From the NCBI GenBank assembly GCA_949128115.1, contig OX421962.1, forward strand, positions 103,570,836 to 103,634,835: a stretch of 64,000 nt of DNA, written 5' to 3'. Source of the DNA: Anaspis maculata. Its lineage: Eukaryota > Arthropoda > Insecta > Coleoptera > Scraptiidae. Made by a program: the position numbers and the translations under genes. Under the pieces are notes generated by a model. The model saw nothing but the letters and a program-made list of their open reading frames with translations, was not told the origin of the DNA and did no database searches. Shown one piece after another: positions 1-11,300 of the stretch; position 1 is the first letter of the stretch; every line of letters begins with the position of its first letter.

Positions 1-1939
1 TGCATGCAGTAAAAGAAGACATAAATCACAGTCGAGAAAAAACTAGTCCAGAGCTAGACTGAAAGCTGTCCGGAGACCTTGCTTTTTATAACATAAATGT
101 GCAATTTGGTACACTGTTAGAGCCTTCAGTTAGTAATATTTCATGCCTTTCACCCATGCCTAAGAGTCTCCCAGAACCTGTGTATTGCGGGATGCCTATC
201 TAAAAGGGAAATTTCCGGGATTTCTCCGTTGCATTGAAAGTTGTGTCTTTTTTTCACTGCATGAACTTCTTTGTCGCTCTCTGTCTGGAATTTGAACGCA
301 AATATGCAGATTTTGACAACTACACATTGAAGAGCAGTTCTCAGTGAACCATTAGCATAAAATTTTTGGAGACTTTCGGTTTCAGGCTTTCCTCAACGAG
401 GGATCGAATAAGGGTAAGAGATCCAATATTTTGCATTTTCCATAAAAAAATTAAACAAATTTTGTTCAAACAGCTTTTAAGAACAAACCTTTCAATTGAT
501 GATTGCCAAATTTGATGGGCTACCTCAAAGTACATAAAGGTTCATAATGCGTAACATATTTTACCATTCCAGATGTTGCAAATGCCATCATGGGCACTAA
601 AGCTTTGAAGAGCCAGAAAATACGTGAATGGCAATTCTTTCCCGCCGAAGAGGTCACTAAATTATGATAAGGAGGTTGTTTTTACGATGGAATGATTACA
701 TATTACCATGATTATAATAACCAATCACTTTTTCAACGATGCATCACAGGGCAGATTCAAGATGGTGCTCAAGAGGAAAAAAAAAGTTGACAATCGTATC
801 TCTGGAAGTAGTTGCCTTAGGAATTGGCTACCCAGCTCATATCATTTCTTGCATTACTTTTTGTAGAAATACCAAGTATTGTGTCAATATCTCTAAAAAT
901 CATTTATTTATGTAGAAAAGAGTGTTTTTTGCTTTTTTTCTGTTTTCCCCCTACATTTCAAAGACGGTTCAGGATAATCAAGAACGGTTCGCTGTGACTT
1001 TATAAGCATAAAACAGTTAATGTATGTGGTAAATTACAAGTCTCCACATGCTTCGGTTATTTGAATATAATTTTCCAACTTTTTTTTCTGTTTCACCCTG
1101 TATACGCCGCCGGCATGGATGGCGCTGATGGCTACCTTTCTGGATCGGAAGAGTATGATACAAGGAACATTTCCACCAAGTAGCATCTTCTCATCAAAAA
1201 ATGCAAGGTTCATTCCATTTTATGCAACTAGCATCCGGACTATTATTCCTAATAGACACGAGAAGAAGTCAGGCGTCTTATTTTGACGTTATTTTATCTT
1301 ATCCACGAACCGTCCGGTAGGTAAGTTAACTTTTGTTTATAATATTACAACTGTACAATATTACAATAATAGTACAATAATATTACTGACTACCTACTTA
1401 ATAAAAAAAAATTGGTTCAAAATGCGAAAATTGCAATTCCAGTCGCCGTTTCGGTTATTTACATAAAATAAAATTCAAATTAAAGAACCTGTACTTATAC
1501 AAAATTAACCATTTAAAAAACTGGAGAAAGGGGCGGCCTAACAGTTTTTGCACGAGGGCGGCCAAATGTCTAGAGACGGCCCTGATGGTAATGGTAACCA
1601 CCTAGTCACAAATGATGCTTAAATTCAGTTGATTTTTGGTCATACGCCATGATGACCAAGTAGGTATTAGTTATTTAGTGGGTTTATGGTAATGACCATT
1701 CGGTAATCTTGACGTTGTCCTTACCAGACTATGATTCCCCACTTTGGTAACCACAAAATTATCAAGATGTTTCCATTACTTCTATTTGGATGGTAATTAT
1801 TCTAACCAATGAATTATACATTTTGGTTGCCATTACGTCAGCTGATCCAAAATGTAACCACCTGTGCTATAGGCTGTTCAATTTCTATATGATTCACGCC
1901 GCGATGAGTAATGTTAGCGGCGCCAACCACCTCACACTC
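1..1939. other. no recognised gene; AT-rich transposon-like debris
   Basis: I see no coding region here that resembles a known family. Around 1095-1120 there is an isolated element end reading CACCCTGTATA followed by CGCCGCCGGCAT, the same junction found inside the foldback at 52155-52942, so part of this stretch is a degraded copy of that family. Around 1580-1860 the words GGTAATGGTAACCA and GGTAACCAC recur. The short open frames have no family signature. Confidence 0.5.
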
Positions 1940-2248
1940 AAGGACGGAGTTAAATTGGTAAAATAAGCGTTGCGAAATCAATTCATGTGGGTTTATTCCT
2001 TGACAGATTCTCACCATTCAGGTCTCTTTCGAAAGCTACAAGAATGTACTTTGATTTGAGCCCATAGTCTTCTTCAAAATCTAAAAAATTGAAAAAAAAA
2101 CTTTTGGATTTTGAAAATGCCAATGGGCTCAAACCAAAGTACATTCTTGTAGCTTTCGTAAGAGACATAAATGGTAAGAATCTGTCAAGGAATAAACCCA
2201 CAAGGATTGATTTTGTAACGCTTATTTTACCAATATGACTCCGTCCTT
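1940..2248. mobile_element. palindromic MITE, about 310 bp
   Basis: The two halves are near-perfect reverse complements, from AAGGACGGAGT at the left end to ACTCCGTCCTT at the right end, folding about position 2095. A 140-codon minus-strand frame spans it but is only a by-product of the hairpin. The type of autonomous partner is unknown. Confidence 0.8.
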
Positions 2249-2531
2249 CAGAACAATCTTCCTTGCTCGTATGAAATCGCTTGTTACTAACGTTACGGAG
2301 AATAGAACAATCAGCATACAAAAATTTGTTTGTTGTAATTTGATTGACAATTGACAGATGGATGGCGGAATGACAGGTGTGGAGGGGCTCGAATCGAAGA
2401 GTCAAACGCAGTTTTATGAGGTTAAGGGTGCCAGTTATTATTATGGTATGGTGTTTATGATATAATTATTGATGATTCTAATAGCCTAATTGACTATTTA
2501 AACTCCGAATCTTCATTCTAACCATTCTAAA

Positions 2532-2642
2532 TGGTTGTGAATAAAATAGTATACATACTCTCGGCGAGAAGTGCTTCATTACTGCTGAGAGCAAGATAGC
2601 TGCGAGCAAAGCTCGGTATGTAATATACTATTACTCACAACC
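2532..2642. mobile_element. short MITE, TGGTTGTGA termini (copy 1)
   Basis: An element of about 110 bp with inverted ends: TGGTTGTGAATAAAATAGTA on the left and TACTATTACTCACAACCA on the right, each followed inward by GTATACATAC / GTATGTAATATAC. A second copy of the family lies at 2903-3019. Confidence 0.75.
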
Positions 2643-2902
2643 ACTATGGTGATTGATTCATTACATACCTAGTAGGAGGTCGGGAAGTGACCCATTGCCG
2701 ACCGCCCGAAAAAGTGAAGAAATGGTAGCTTTAGAAGGGAAATTTCAAAATATGCATTAAACCAAACAATAAGTGTGTTAATCAGTATTTCCTGAACCAC
2801 GTTTCAGCAAAATTAATCGGCCTATCTGGAAGTTATGACAAAAAGTTAATTTTCAGATTTCAACTTTTGAACGCCTGTAATCCTCCAAGCTGAGTACCTA
2901 CA

Positions 2903-3019
2903 TGGTTGTGAGTAAAATAGTATACATACTTTCGACGGTAAATAAATCATTCCAGCTTCGGGCAACTATGCCCTCAGCAGTAATGATGTATTTCCCGTCT
3001 CGGTATGTAATATACTATT
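2903..3019. mobile_element. short MITE, TGGTTGTGA family (copy 2)
   Basis: The left end TGGTTGTGAGTAAAATAGTA and the inner word GGTATGTAATATACTATT match copy 1. The outermost bases of the right end are missing, so this copy looks decayed or truncated. Confidence 0.7.
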
Positions 3020-3373
3020 GAAAAATTCAGAAATAAATGTCAACTGTGATGTGTACTATTTTCAAAACCCATCGAGTATTTAGTGTGATTATTTTGAGAT
3101 TTATTTCAATGAAAATGTATGAAAATGAATGCTGTTTCGTGGACGCTGTCTCGGGGTCGAGGCGAAAGCGCGGAGACCCCGTCTCGCAAGTATACTCGCT
3201 ACCCTACCCTCGAACGCAAATCAAAACAATAAAACCTAACCGAACCTACTTTCTGAACAAAATTTTTCTCTCCAAAGTCAAACTTTTCCAGTCGCCCTTT
3301 AGGTCCTCTAGTCTTCCCTTAAGCTCACTATGCGTGCCCTGTCCGTACTCTTTTGGGCAACTGTTTTCCTGAG

Positions 3374-3640
3374 AGGTGGATTGGCAGACGAGGGCCGATA
3401 GAGTGGCCCGCGAGATCTCCGGACCTCACTCCCCTCGGTTATTTCTCATGGGGATACCTCAGATCAAAAGTCTACATCATAAGACCACAAAATTTTGGAA
3501 GTCTTGAAAGATCATATTCGTGAGGAATGTCGCTTGATCAGTGTAGAAGTTATCCAAAATGTTATCCGAGAATTTTCGGACAGGCTTGCGTACTGCCAAG
3601 AGACCAACGGATGGCAGTTTGAGCATTCGATCCATCAAAA
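3374..3640 (+). pseudogene. mariner-like transposase, C-terminal fragment (frameshifted)
   Basis: The plus strand reads WPARSPDLTPLGYFSWGYL and then, after one frame change near 3505, a continuation with LKDHIREECRLISVEVIQNV and a tail ending near WQFEHS. This is the C-terminal catalytic block of Tc1/mariner-type DDE/D transposases, with the third acidic residue in SPDLTPL, followed by the usual helical tail. No N-terminal DNA-binding domain or first two acidic residues are visible nearby. It is a dead fragment. Confidence 0.65.
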
Positions 3641-4920
3641 GAAGTTCCAAATCAAATTTTGAAGAAAAATTTAAATCAAGAACTTTGACTTCTGATATAC
3701 TTGAAACGATCAGCCCAAGAAGTATAATGTGCATATAGCTGAAACCAGAATTCCATAATCTATTCGAATCTGCAAAAAAAGGAGGGGAATTTAATTTTTA
3801 AAAATGGCTAATGACGTCACAGTTTTTACAAAAATGGCGGCAAATATGAAAATTTTACATCAAAATGTGCCGGATTGGGAAACAAAATCGACCTGGTTCG
3901 ATGAATTTTTCGAGAAAAGAAATGCGAATTTTTTGATGAATTTGTTCCATATTTTTGCCCTTCCTGTATAAGGAACTTGTTGAAAAAGACAAAAAAAATT
4001 TTACTACTAGTCGTGAAGTGCATCATTATTAACCTGCTCCTGTATAAGAATCGCGATTTTCTAGTAGTAAAAAAAATACTATATGTATAAACCATGGTCG
4101 AGAAAATTATCAGCTGCGCTTCGGGATCTAAACTGGCGCTTTGGCTATAATAATACTTTCTCAACCTTGGTATATATTAAAATATACTATATAACACTAA
4201 TCACATATACCCAACAACGGGATTTAAACATTAATCATCAAATCGATGTGTCTCAGGATTTCATTGAGAATTTTTTTTGGAACAAGTCGGAAGTCGGGGG
4301 TGGGAAGTTTTCAGTTTAACACCCTGTATAGGTAGGTTCCTACCTAGTGATGAGAGTTCGGATAAGGTGATGAATAACGACGATTATGCTCCCCTAAAAT
4401 AAAAATATATATCATTAGCTTATATGAACAGTTTACTTGAATCGTTCGAAGCATCAAATATCGAAACAGAACAAAAAGTGTAGAAGTCCTTCCGTGGGTT
4501 CAGCCAAAATATTCAACCAGTAAATAGCTAACTCGAAATTTCTCAACTGCATAAACTAGAAAATTGCACAACCGCGTTGCCTGCTCACGTACTGGCTTTT
4601 AATTCAAATTAACACAGACTATACCCACCTTAATTTTTTTCACCTTCAACTCTTAACATTTTGTATTGAATCATAAAAACAGATGTCGACGAGTATCAAT
4701 TTCTTTTCTCTGCATTTGATTCAGAACTGTTTGAGGTCTCGTTTTGAAGTTGAGATTTGGGGAGACTGGAAAAAGATAACAATTACAATAGAAATTATTA
4801 AAAATTTGAACGTTCCCTTTCTTGCCCAAACAAAGTGAGGACTGGAAATGGATCCCTCCCCGGAAACAGGAAATAATTAAAATGTCCCATTAAGAACCAT
4901 TTTTTATTAAAATTTTCTGT
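3641..4920. other. no recognised gene
   Basis: AT-rich sequence with one element-like end at about 4320 (ACACCCTGTATAGG). No coding or RNA gene recognised. Confidence 0.5.
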
Positions 4921-4924
4921 ATAC

Positions 4925-5055
4925 TTTGAGAAAATTTGGTCCATTTAGGCAAGTCTCTAATTAGACACCGGAAATTACAAGTCCCAGCTATAGTTACAGT
5001 GCAGTATCCTGTATACCTTTAATTCAACTGAAATGATTAGAAATTCTCTTTCACT
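4925..5055 (+). promoter_or_regulatory. distal conserved upstream block of OR-A
   Basis: The words CTCTAATTAGACACCGGAAA, TTACAAGTC and AAATGATTAGAAATTCTC appear in the same order and spacing, in the matching orientation, upstream of OR-B (29225-29345, minus) and OR-C (54235-54375, minus). The TAATTA at 4958-4963 is a homeodomain-type core. It lies about 360 bp before the start codon. Conservation here while introns have diverged suggests a regulatory element, although recent duplication could also explain it. Confidence 0.55.
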
Positions 5056-5246
5056 TTGCATGTACCAATTTTTAAAATAAAGCAACAAACAGGGTAGTAT
5101 TCAGGAACATTCTTGTACCAGTGAGCAATTCAGATAGTCAGAAAAACTAATTCAGTCAAGTGAAACCTTGCAGATTATCTCCAGAGCTAACTTGTATCAG
5201 CGCAACTGAGCAAAGGCTCCATTGTTGTATTACAAGACGCCCTGAG

Positions 5247-5288
5247 TCCAGTACTGGAATCGTGATTGATCCGGACCGTTTTATAAAA
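5247..5288 (+). promoter_or_regulatory. proximal promoter of OR-A: dyad, GATTGATC, TATA box
   Basis: In order: the perfect dyad TCCAGTACTGGA (5247-5258), GATTGATC (5264-5271) and TATAAAA (5282-5288). The same three pieces at almost the same spacing stand upstream of OR-B and OR-C. The TATA box is only 44 bases from the ATG at 5326, so the leader should be very short. Confidence 0.65.
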
Positions 5289-5325
5289 GCCCGTGCTTCT
5301 GATTTTTCGACCGCATCCTTGAACC

Positions 5326-8300
5326 ATGAGTGTTTCAATCAACGTAAGTGTAATTTTTCTTTCAAGTGAACTGGTGAAATTGCAGCAAGATTTTTCAGGA
5401 ATATGATTTCCGCAACGCTATCGAGTTTGATAGAAAGATCTTGGGCTTCGCCGGCTTGTACCCGGTAAAAAAGCACGCCAAGACTCTGTTCCGAACCGCC
5501 AGGGCTTTCGTGACCGTGTCTCTCATGAACGCCATGATCCTGTCGATGGTGGCGCAAATCATAGTCAATCGAAACGACATCCGCAAGATATCCGAGACTT
5601 CGCTGGTGCTTCTGGCAGAGCTCACGTATTTCGGCAAGGTGGTCAATCTGGTGTACTACGGCGAAGGAGTCCTCGGCCTGGAGGAGGACTTGACCAATTC
5701 GCTTTTCTACGGGTTCCCCCGGGATCAGATGGCCAAGCTGCAGAAGAGGATCAAAATTTGCGCGGCCATAGCCTTCGTTTTCATATCGTCGGCCGGAATG
5801 TGCTGGGTGTTTTTCGGATTGGTGATGCTCATGGACAGGAGCAAAACGATGAAAATGGCTTTTCCCGGGTGGACGCCGTACGACGTCAGGAATCATTATT
5901 ATCCGACGACTGTGTTCCAGACGATCGGTTTTTTGAGCAGCGCCGTCAATAACACGGCCATCGATGCGCTGATCTGGATGTTTATTACGCTGGGCACGGC
6001 CCAGTTTGAGCTTTTGAAGGAAAAAATGAAGAACATTGACTTCAGCACTAAGCCGAGCAAAATAAAAGAATTGAAAAACTGCGTTGAACACCACAACGCT
6101 ATAGTCGAGTAAGTTGTTTTGATTTTGTCCCCAAAAATTTGGTTGGTTAGATGACTGGAACTCGTTCGCTTCTTATTTGTCTTCTTTTATTTCAGGTTAG
6201 TTTCGCACATCGAACACACGTTTTCAAAGTGCATTTTCATACAGTTCATAGCCAGCGCTTCGATAATTTGCTTCACATGCTTTCAGTTTTTATTTGTACG
6301 GTTTATCACTTATTGTGTTTGCTTCACAAATACAATTGTTTGTGTTTCAGATTCCGATTTTAAGCAGTAATTTTATACATTTATTCTTGTTTCTCTTTGT
6401 GATGGTGTCACAAATAGCGATGTACTGTTGGTACGGACACGAGATCATCACCACGGTAAGGGTGTGAAAAGTGAAGAGTTTTAGTTTAGTGATTTTCTAT
6501 GGGAACTACAAGATCAACTCCACTTGAAGTTTCATGTTCAAGTTGCAAACTAAACTCCATATAATCATTCTATTACAGTAAATACAGTATAGCGTCAAGA
6601 AAATCGGAAAATCCCAATCACGCAAACACATATGGTCGTTTTTAACTTGAACATGGTGATTAATTGGACTGGTCCACCCAAAAATTTCACACCACTTCAA
6701 GATCGAAAATCTCGAAAAAAAATCAACCGATTTCAATGAAAATGATCATGCCGGACAGGTCATTCTTCTGGCTACAAAATGCCGTGCTGAGTCACGTGGA
6801 CGTTGACATTGTCCACCATGTACAGGGTGACAACGAAATGAATGTCAAAATGGTCAATTTTCAACAGTGCATAACTTTGTGAGAAAGAAATCGTGGATTA
6901 TTTCACAATATATCTTTTGAAAATTACAATATCTCGAAACGGTTTTTGATTCATATCCCCATCTGAATTTTCAAGGGTGTTATGTCAATTTTTGAGAAAT
7001 TCACGTTTCATGTTGCCGGTTCTCTCCAATGTCATGTTCCTGGCTCGTATGTGGTAGAAGTGCATAACTTTGCTTTAGAACGAAACACGGAAAAAAGTAG
7101 GACTGCAATTTTTAAAAGCTCAAGTATGTAATTCCTAGTGGTCCAGAAAACATTTTGGTGACAACGTATGTGGGTTTGTAACGATTACATACCTCGTTTT
7201 CGAAAAAATGAAGGTTGTAGAAATCAATGACCCAAGTAGGTAATAACGCTGATGGCTCAGGTATGTAATATCTGACGATCCAGAGAGCAGCAAAGAAGGG
7301 CGCAGGCATGTAATCGAGTAAAGAGCCAGGTATGTAATATTTAATGACCCAGGGAAGACTAGATAACGGCGCAAGTATGTAACCGCATAAGTTAGAGCCA
7401 GGTATGTAATATCTGATGATCCAGAGCGACGACTAGATAGTGGCGCATGTTTCGCAGATTTGCTGATATACATTCAAAAGTAGGTACCTACATGCACCAT
7501 GCACCTGGTCTTCTTGAAACTTGTCTGCCGAATAATGTTGTAAGGCACCAACTTGATTAGAATATGAAAATACCGGGTCCAAGCCAACTCATATTAAAAT
7601 GCAATGAGAAATTCGTTGCGAGCTTTCACACTATAGCTATGGTATGACAAATGCTTCAGTGTTTGTTCTGGAAGTGCCCACTGGCACAGTATTTGTCTCC
7701 ACTGGGTCATTGCATCTTTACTCGAAGACAATACCCGACTGACTGTGGCGTCGGCATCAGTCTGGCTTTTGCTCCCCAGTCGAATACGTGATTGGTAGAA
7801 AGAGTATCTACCAAAATGTGGTCATTACATATCCCGGTCATCAACAGAGAGAATTGCAAGTTGAGGTATGTAATTTCTAATGGTCCCAGGACTGTGTACG
7901 TCGCAGTCATTCATCGCAGACAGAATTGCAAGTCTGGGTATGTAATTTTTTGATGCTACCCAGGAGTGTGAGCGTCGCAGCCATTCATCGCACTGTATTA
8001 TTGATGGCAAGGAGTAATCTTAGTTACAGACTTCAGGTATGTAATACTTGCAGCTTTGGTGCAGCACTGATTGAAGCCAACAGTTGTCTGCATTTGTCGC
8101 TGATCTGTCCATACACATTTTACCTACTTGAGTCAGTGATGGTCACTACCTGCCGGTTCGGAAAACAGTGAACTGTAATATTTGCTATCCTGGGGTGATA
8201 CTGGATAATGCTAAAGGCAGTAGTTTCTTGGATTACCACCAAAAACTCAATCTTCACTACCAAGGTTGATAAATATTGACCACCTGGATATTCACGTATT

Positions 8301-11300
8301 GAAATGGTTGGTAGCAGTTCAGATATTTAATGACCTGAGCTTGTAACGCCTACAGATTTCCGCTAAAGCATTTTTCTCCGTGAACCCTCGAGCGAATTTG
8401 ATCCCATCACTGACTATCAGGAACGCTACCCCCTGTGAACATCTGTAACCCCCTTGCCCCTGTTACAAACAGGACACGTTCTACTGATACATTGCATCCT
8501 TATCATCACAGGGCGGTTCAAATCAATCAATCAATCAATTTATTTATTTATTCCATATAAACGACAGAAAAAAACATTGCAAATGTTCGTGAGATTCAAC
8601 ATTGCGAGGATGTTTTGGAACCATCTCTCTATAATAGGGGTTCGAGTAGGGGTTGAAGGTGACTTTGATATATTGAACAAGTGAGCATTTTTATATCTTC
8701 TCAATATTTTAACATTACTTATAACATTCCAAGGTGCCCAGATTAGCCCCCACATTCCCCAAAAATCGTCGCCTTAATAACTAAAGACATCCTTATCTTC
8801 AGAAATTTGTCCGCCATCGCTCACAGTGGGTGTAAAACGTGAAAATATGAAGAAAAGGCGGTCTTCTCACAAAACGTTTATAAAATATTCCTGATATGTC
8901 ACATATTTACTCCAACTCTCTTCCACCAGAATATTTCACAAGCTTTTTACTATTTTACCTCTGACGACGGGAGACTAGAGGCTCCCGAAACTGCAGTCAG
9001 GAATATTTTATAAACGTTTTGTGGGAAGACCGCCTGTTATTTATGAAGACGTCCTTTGCATACCTACCTTACAGAGTTTTGGCAAGCCGTATCTTAACAG
9101 TTCCATCAAACGTATGATGCGTCGATGATATTTTTTGTCCACCACTGTAGAAACTACCCCATTAAGAAAAAACTACCCCTTCCAATAAGTTGTTGCCTTA
9201 TCAATTTTGGAAAATCTGTCTTAATTTTTGGATGCTACGTTTACCTTATCCATAGAAAGTTGTTATTCAAATGTTGGAATGTTTCTCTCAATGGGGTAGT
9301 TTCTACAGTCAGTGGTGGACAAAAAGAAAAACATCGACGCATGCGCATCATACGTTTAATGGAACTGTTGAGATAAGACTTGCCAAAACTCTATAAGGTA
9401 GGTATGCAATGGATGGATGATGTGTTTAGTTATTGAGGGGATGATGGGGAATGTGGAAGACAATTTAAGCACCTTGATATGTTATGAGTGATGTTAGAAT
9501 ATTGAAAAGACGTAAAAATTCTCACTTGTCAAAAATCTGGAAGTCACCCTTGACCTCTATTATACAGGGTGTCCCAGCTAAAACAACCCAGCGGGGTTTT
9601 ACTCAGAAAATATCAAGGCAACCAAAAAAGAAGTCTCAATCGGGGGGAAGCCTGACCCTTTTAGCTTTCTTTTGAGGGGGCGCCGATGCTGTTAGGTGCT
9701 CTAGTTTCCAAGAAAATGCAGTTTGAATTGAGCGAGTCCCAGGAATTGGGAAATTCATGGCCGATAAAACAGAATACTTTAGAAGAAGAAAAATCCTCTT
9801 TCTCTGGGCTTTCCATTGATGTGTCACCGATGTCTGTACCTGGTCCAGTAAGCCAGATATTCTGCCTTACAGCCCAGCAAACACAATAATCGGAATTCAT
9901 GACGACGTCACCGATCACACACTTGTTGATTTCCACATCAGCCAGTATTCATTGCTATGGTGAATCTAGTTATGGTAAGTGAAAAAGTCCTTGTGACGAC
10001 TAGTGTTAAATTCAACAAGTGTGTGATCGGTGACGTCATGAATTCTGATTATTGTGTTTGCCGGACTGTGAAGCAGAATATCTGCCTTACTGGGCCAGGT
10101 ACAGACATCGAAAGAGGATTTTTTCCATCTGAAGTATTTTGTTTTGTCGATTATGAATTTTCGAATTCTTGTGACTAGCCCGATTAAAATTGCATTTTCT
10201 TGAAAATCAGAGCACCTGCAATCATCGGCGCCCCCTCAAAAAAAAAGCTAAAATGTCAGGCTTCCCCCCAATTGAAAAATTCTTTCTTGAGTCAAGAACA
10301 TGACCTTAGAGAGAACCGGCATCATCAAACGTGAATTTATCAAAAATTGACATAACTCTCTCGAAAACTCAGATAGGGGGATGAATCAGGATGCGTTTAT
10401 CAATAATCTTTCCAAAGATTCATTGGGAAATAATCTACGTTGTTTTTTAGAATAGTTGTGCTCTGTTGAACATTCTCCATTTTGAAACTTCTTTTGTTGT
10501 CACCCTGTACAAGGTAAACAATGTCAACGGCCACGTGACCCAGCATGATATTGTGTAGCCAGAAAAATGACCTATCCGGCATGACCCGTGACCACATTCT
10601 TCGAAATCGGTTGGTTTTTCATCGAGATTTCTATCCTGAAGTATCGTGAAATTTTTGGGTGGACCCGTTCAATTGATCACCTGTTTATTGGTGAGTGGGG
10701 GGGGCTATAAGTGAACCTCGAAGCGAACAGATCAATAGCCAAAAATTTCAGATTTTACCCACAATAAAAACAGGGATGGGCTCGGAATTTGCTTTTGCTT
10801 AACCTGTATGGAAGTTTTTGAGCCCGTCCTTGATTTTGCCGTGGTTAAAACGTGAAAAAAGATGTCCTTATCCCACCCCTCACCCGCCAAAATAGCTGAA
10901 AAGGTGACCTATACTATAGTACGTTCACCTTAAGTGTGATTCTGGTTGGCTGGGCAGATTTCCTAGTTTAGCATTGTAGACTTACCGCTTTTTTATCCGG
11001 TATGAAACTGGCTTGATCAGAAGCAAGGTTATGTTGCTTGTCAGACTGACATCAGAATATTGAAATCTTGGAAAATTGACCTCGTCATCCGTGGAAATGC
11101 GACTAGGGGAGCGCAGAAACGTATTACCGTTGTTTAGATACTGAAACCACACGGACCTCTTTCGAATTTAGGCATCTTGACGGCAACCAGACTGGGCCGA
11201 CAAAAGCTCAGGCCCCAAAACGAAGGGAAAAAGCAAATTGAAGTTACTGACAACTTCAATTTCCGTCCAATACGCAACTTTGAGCGGCTGGGTCTTTTGA

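Noticed and set aside
1983..2405. 140-codon minus-strand frame
   Set aside because: Mostly the palindromic MITE at 1940-2248; the frame is a by-product.
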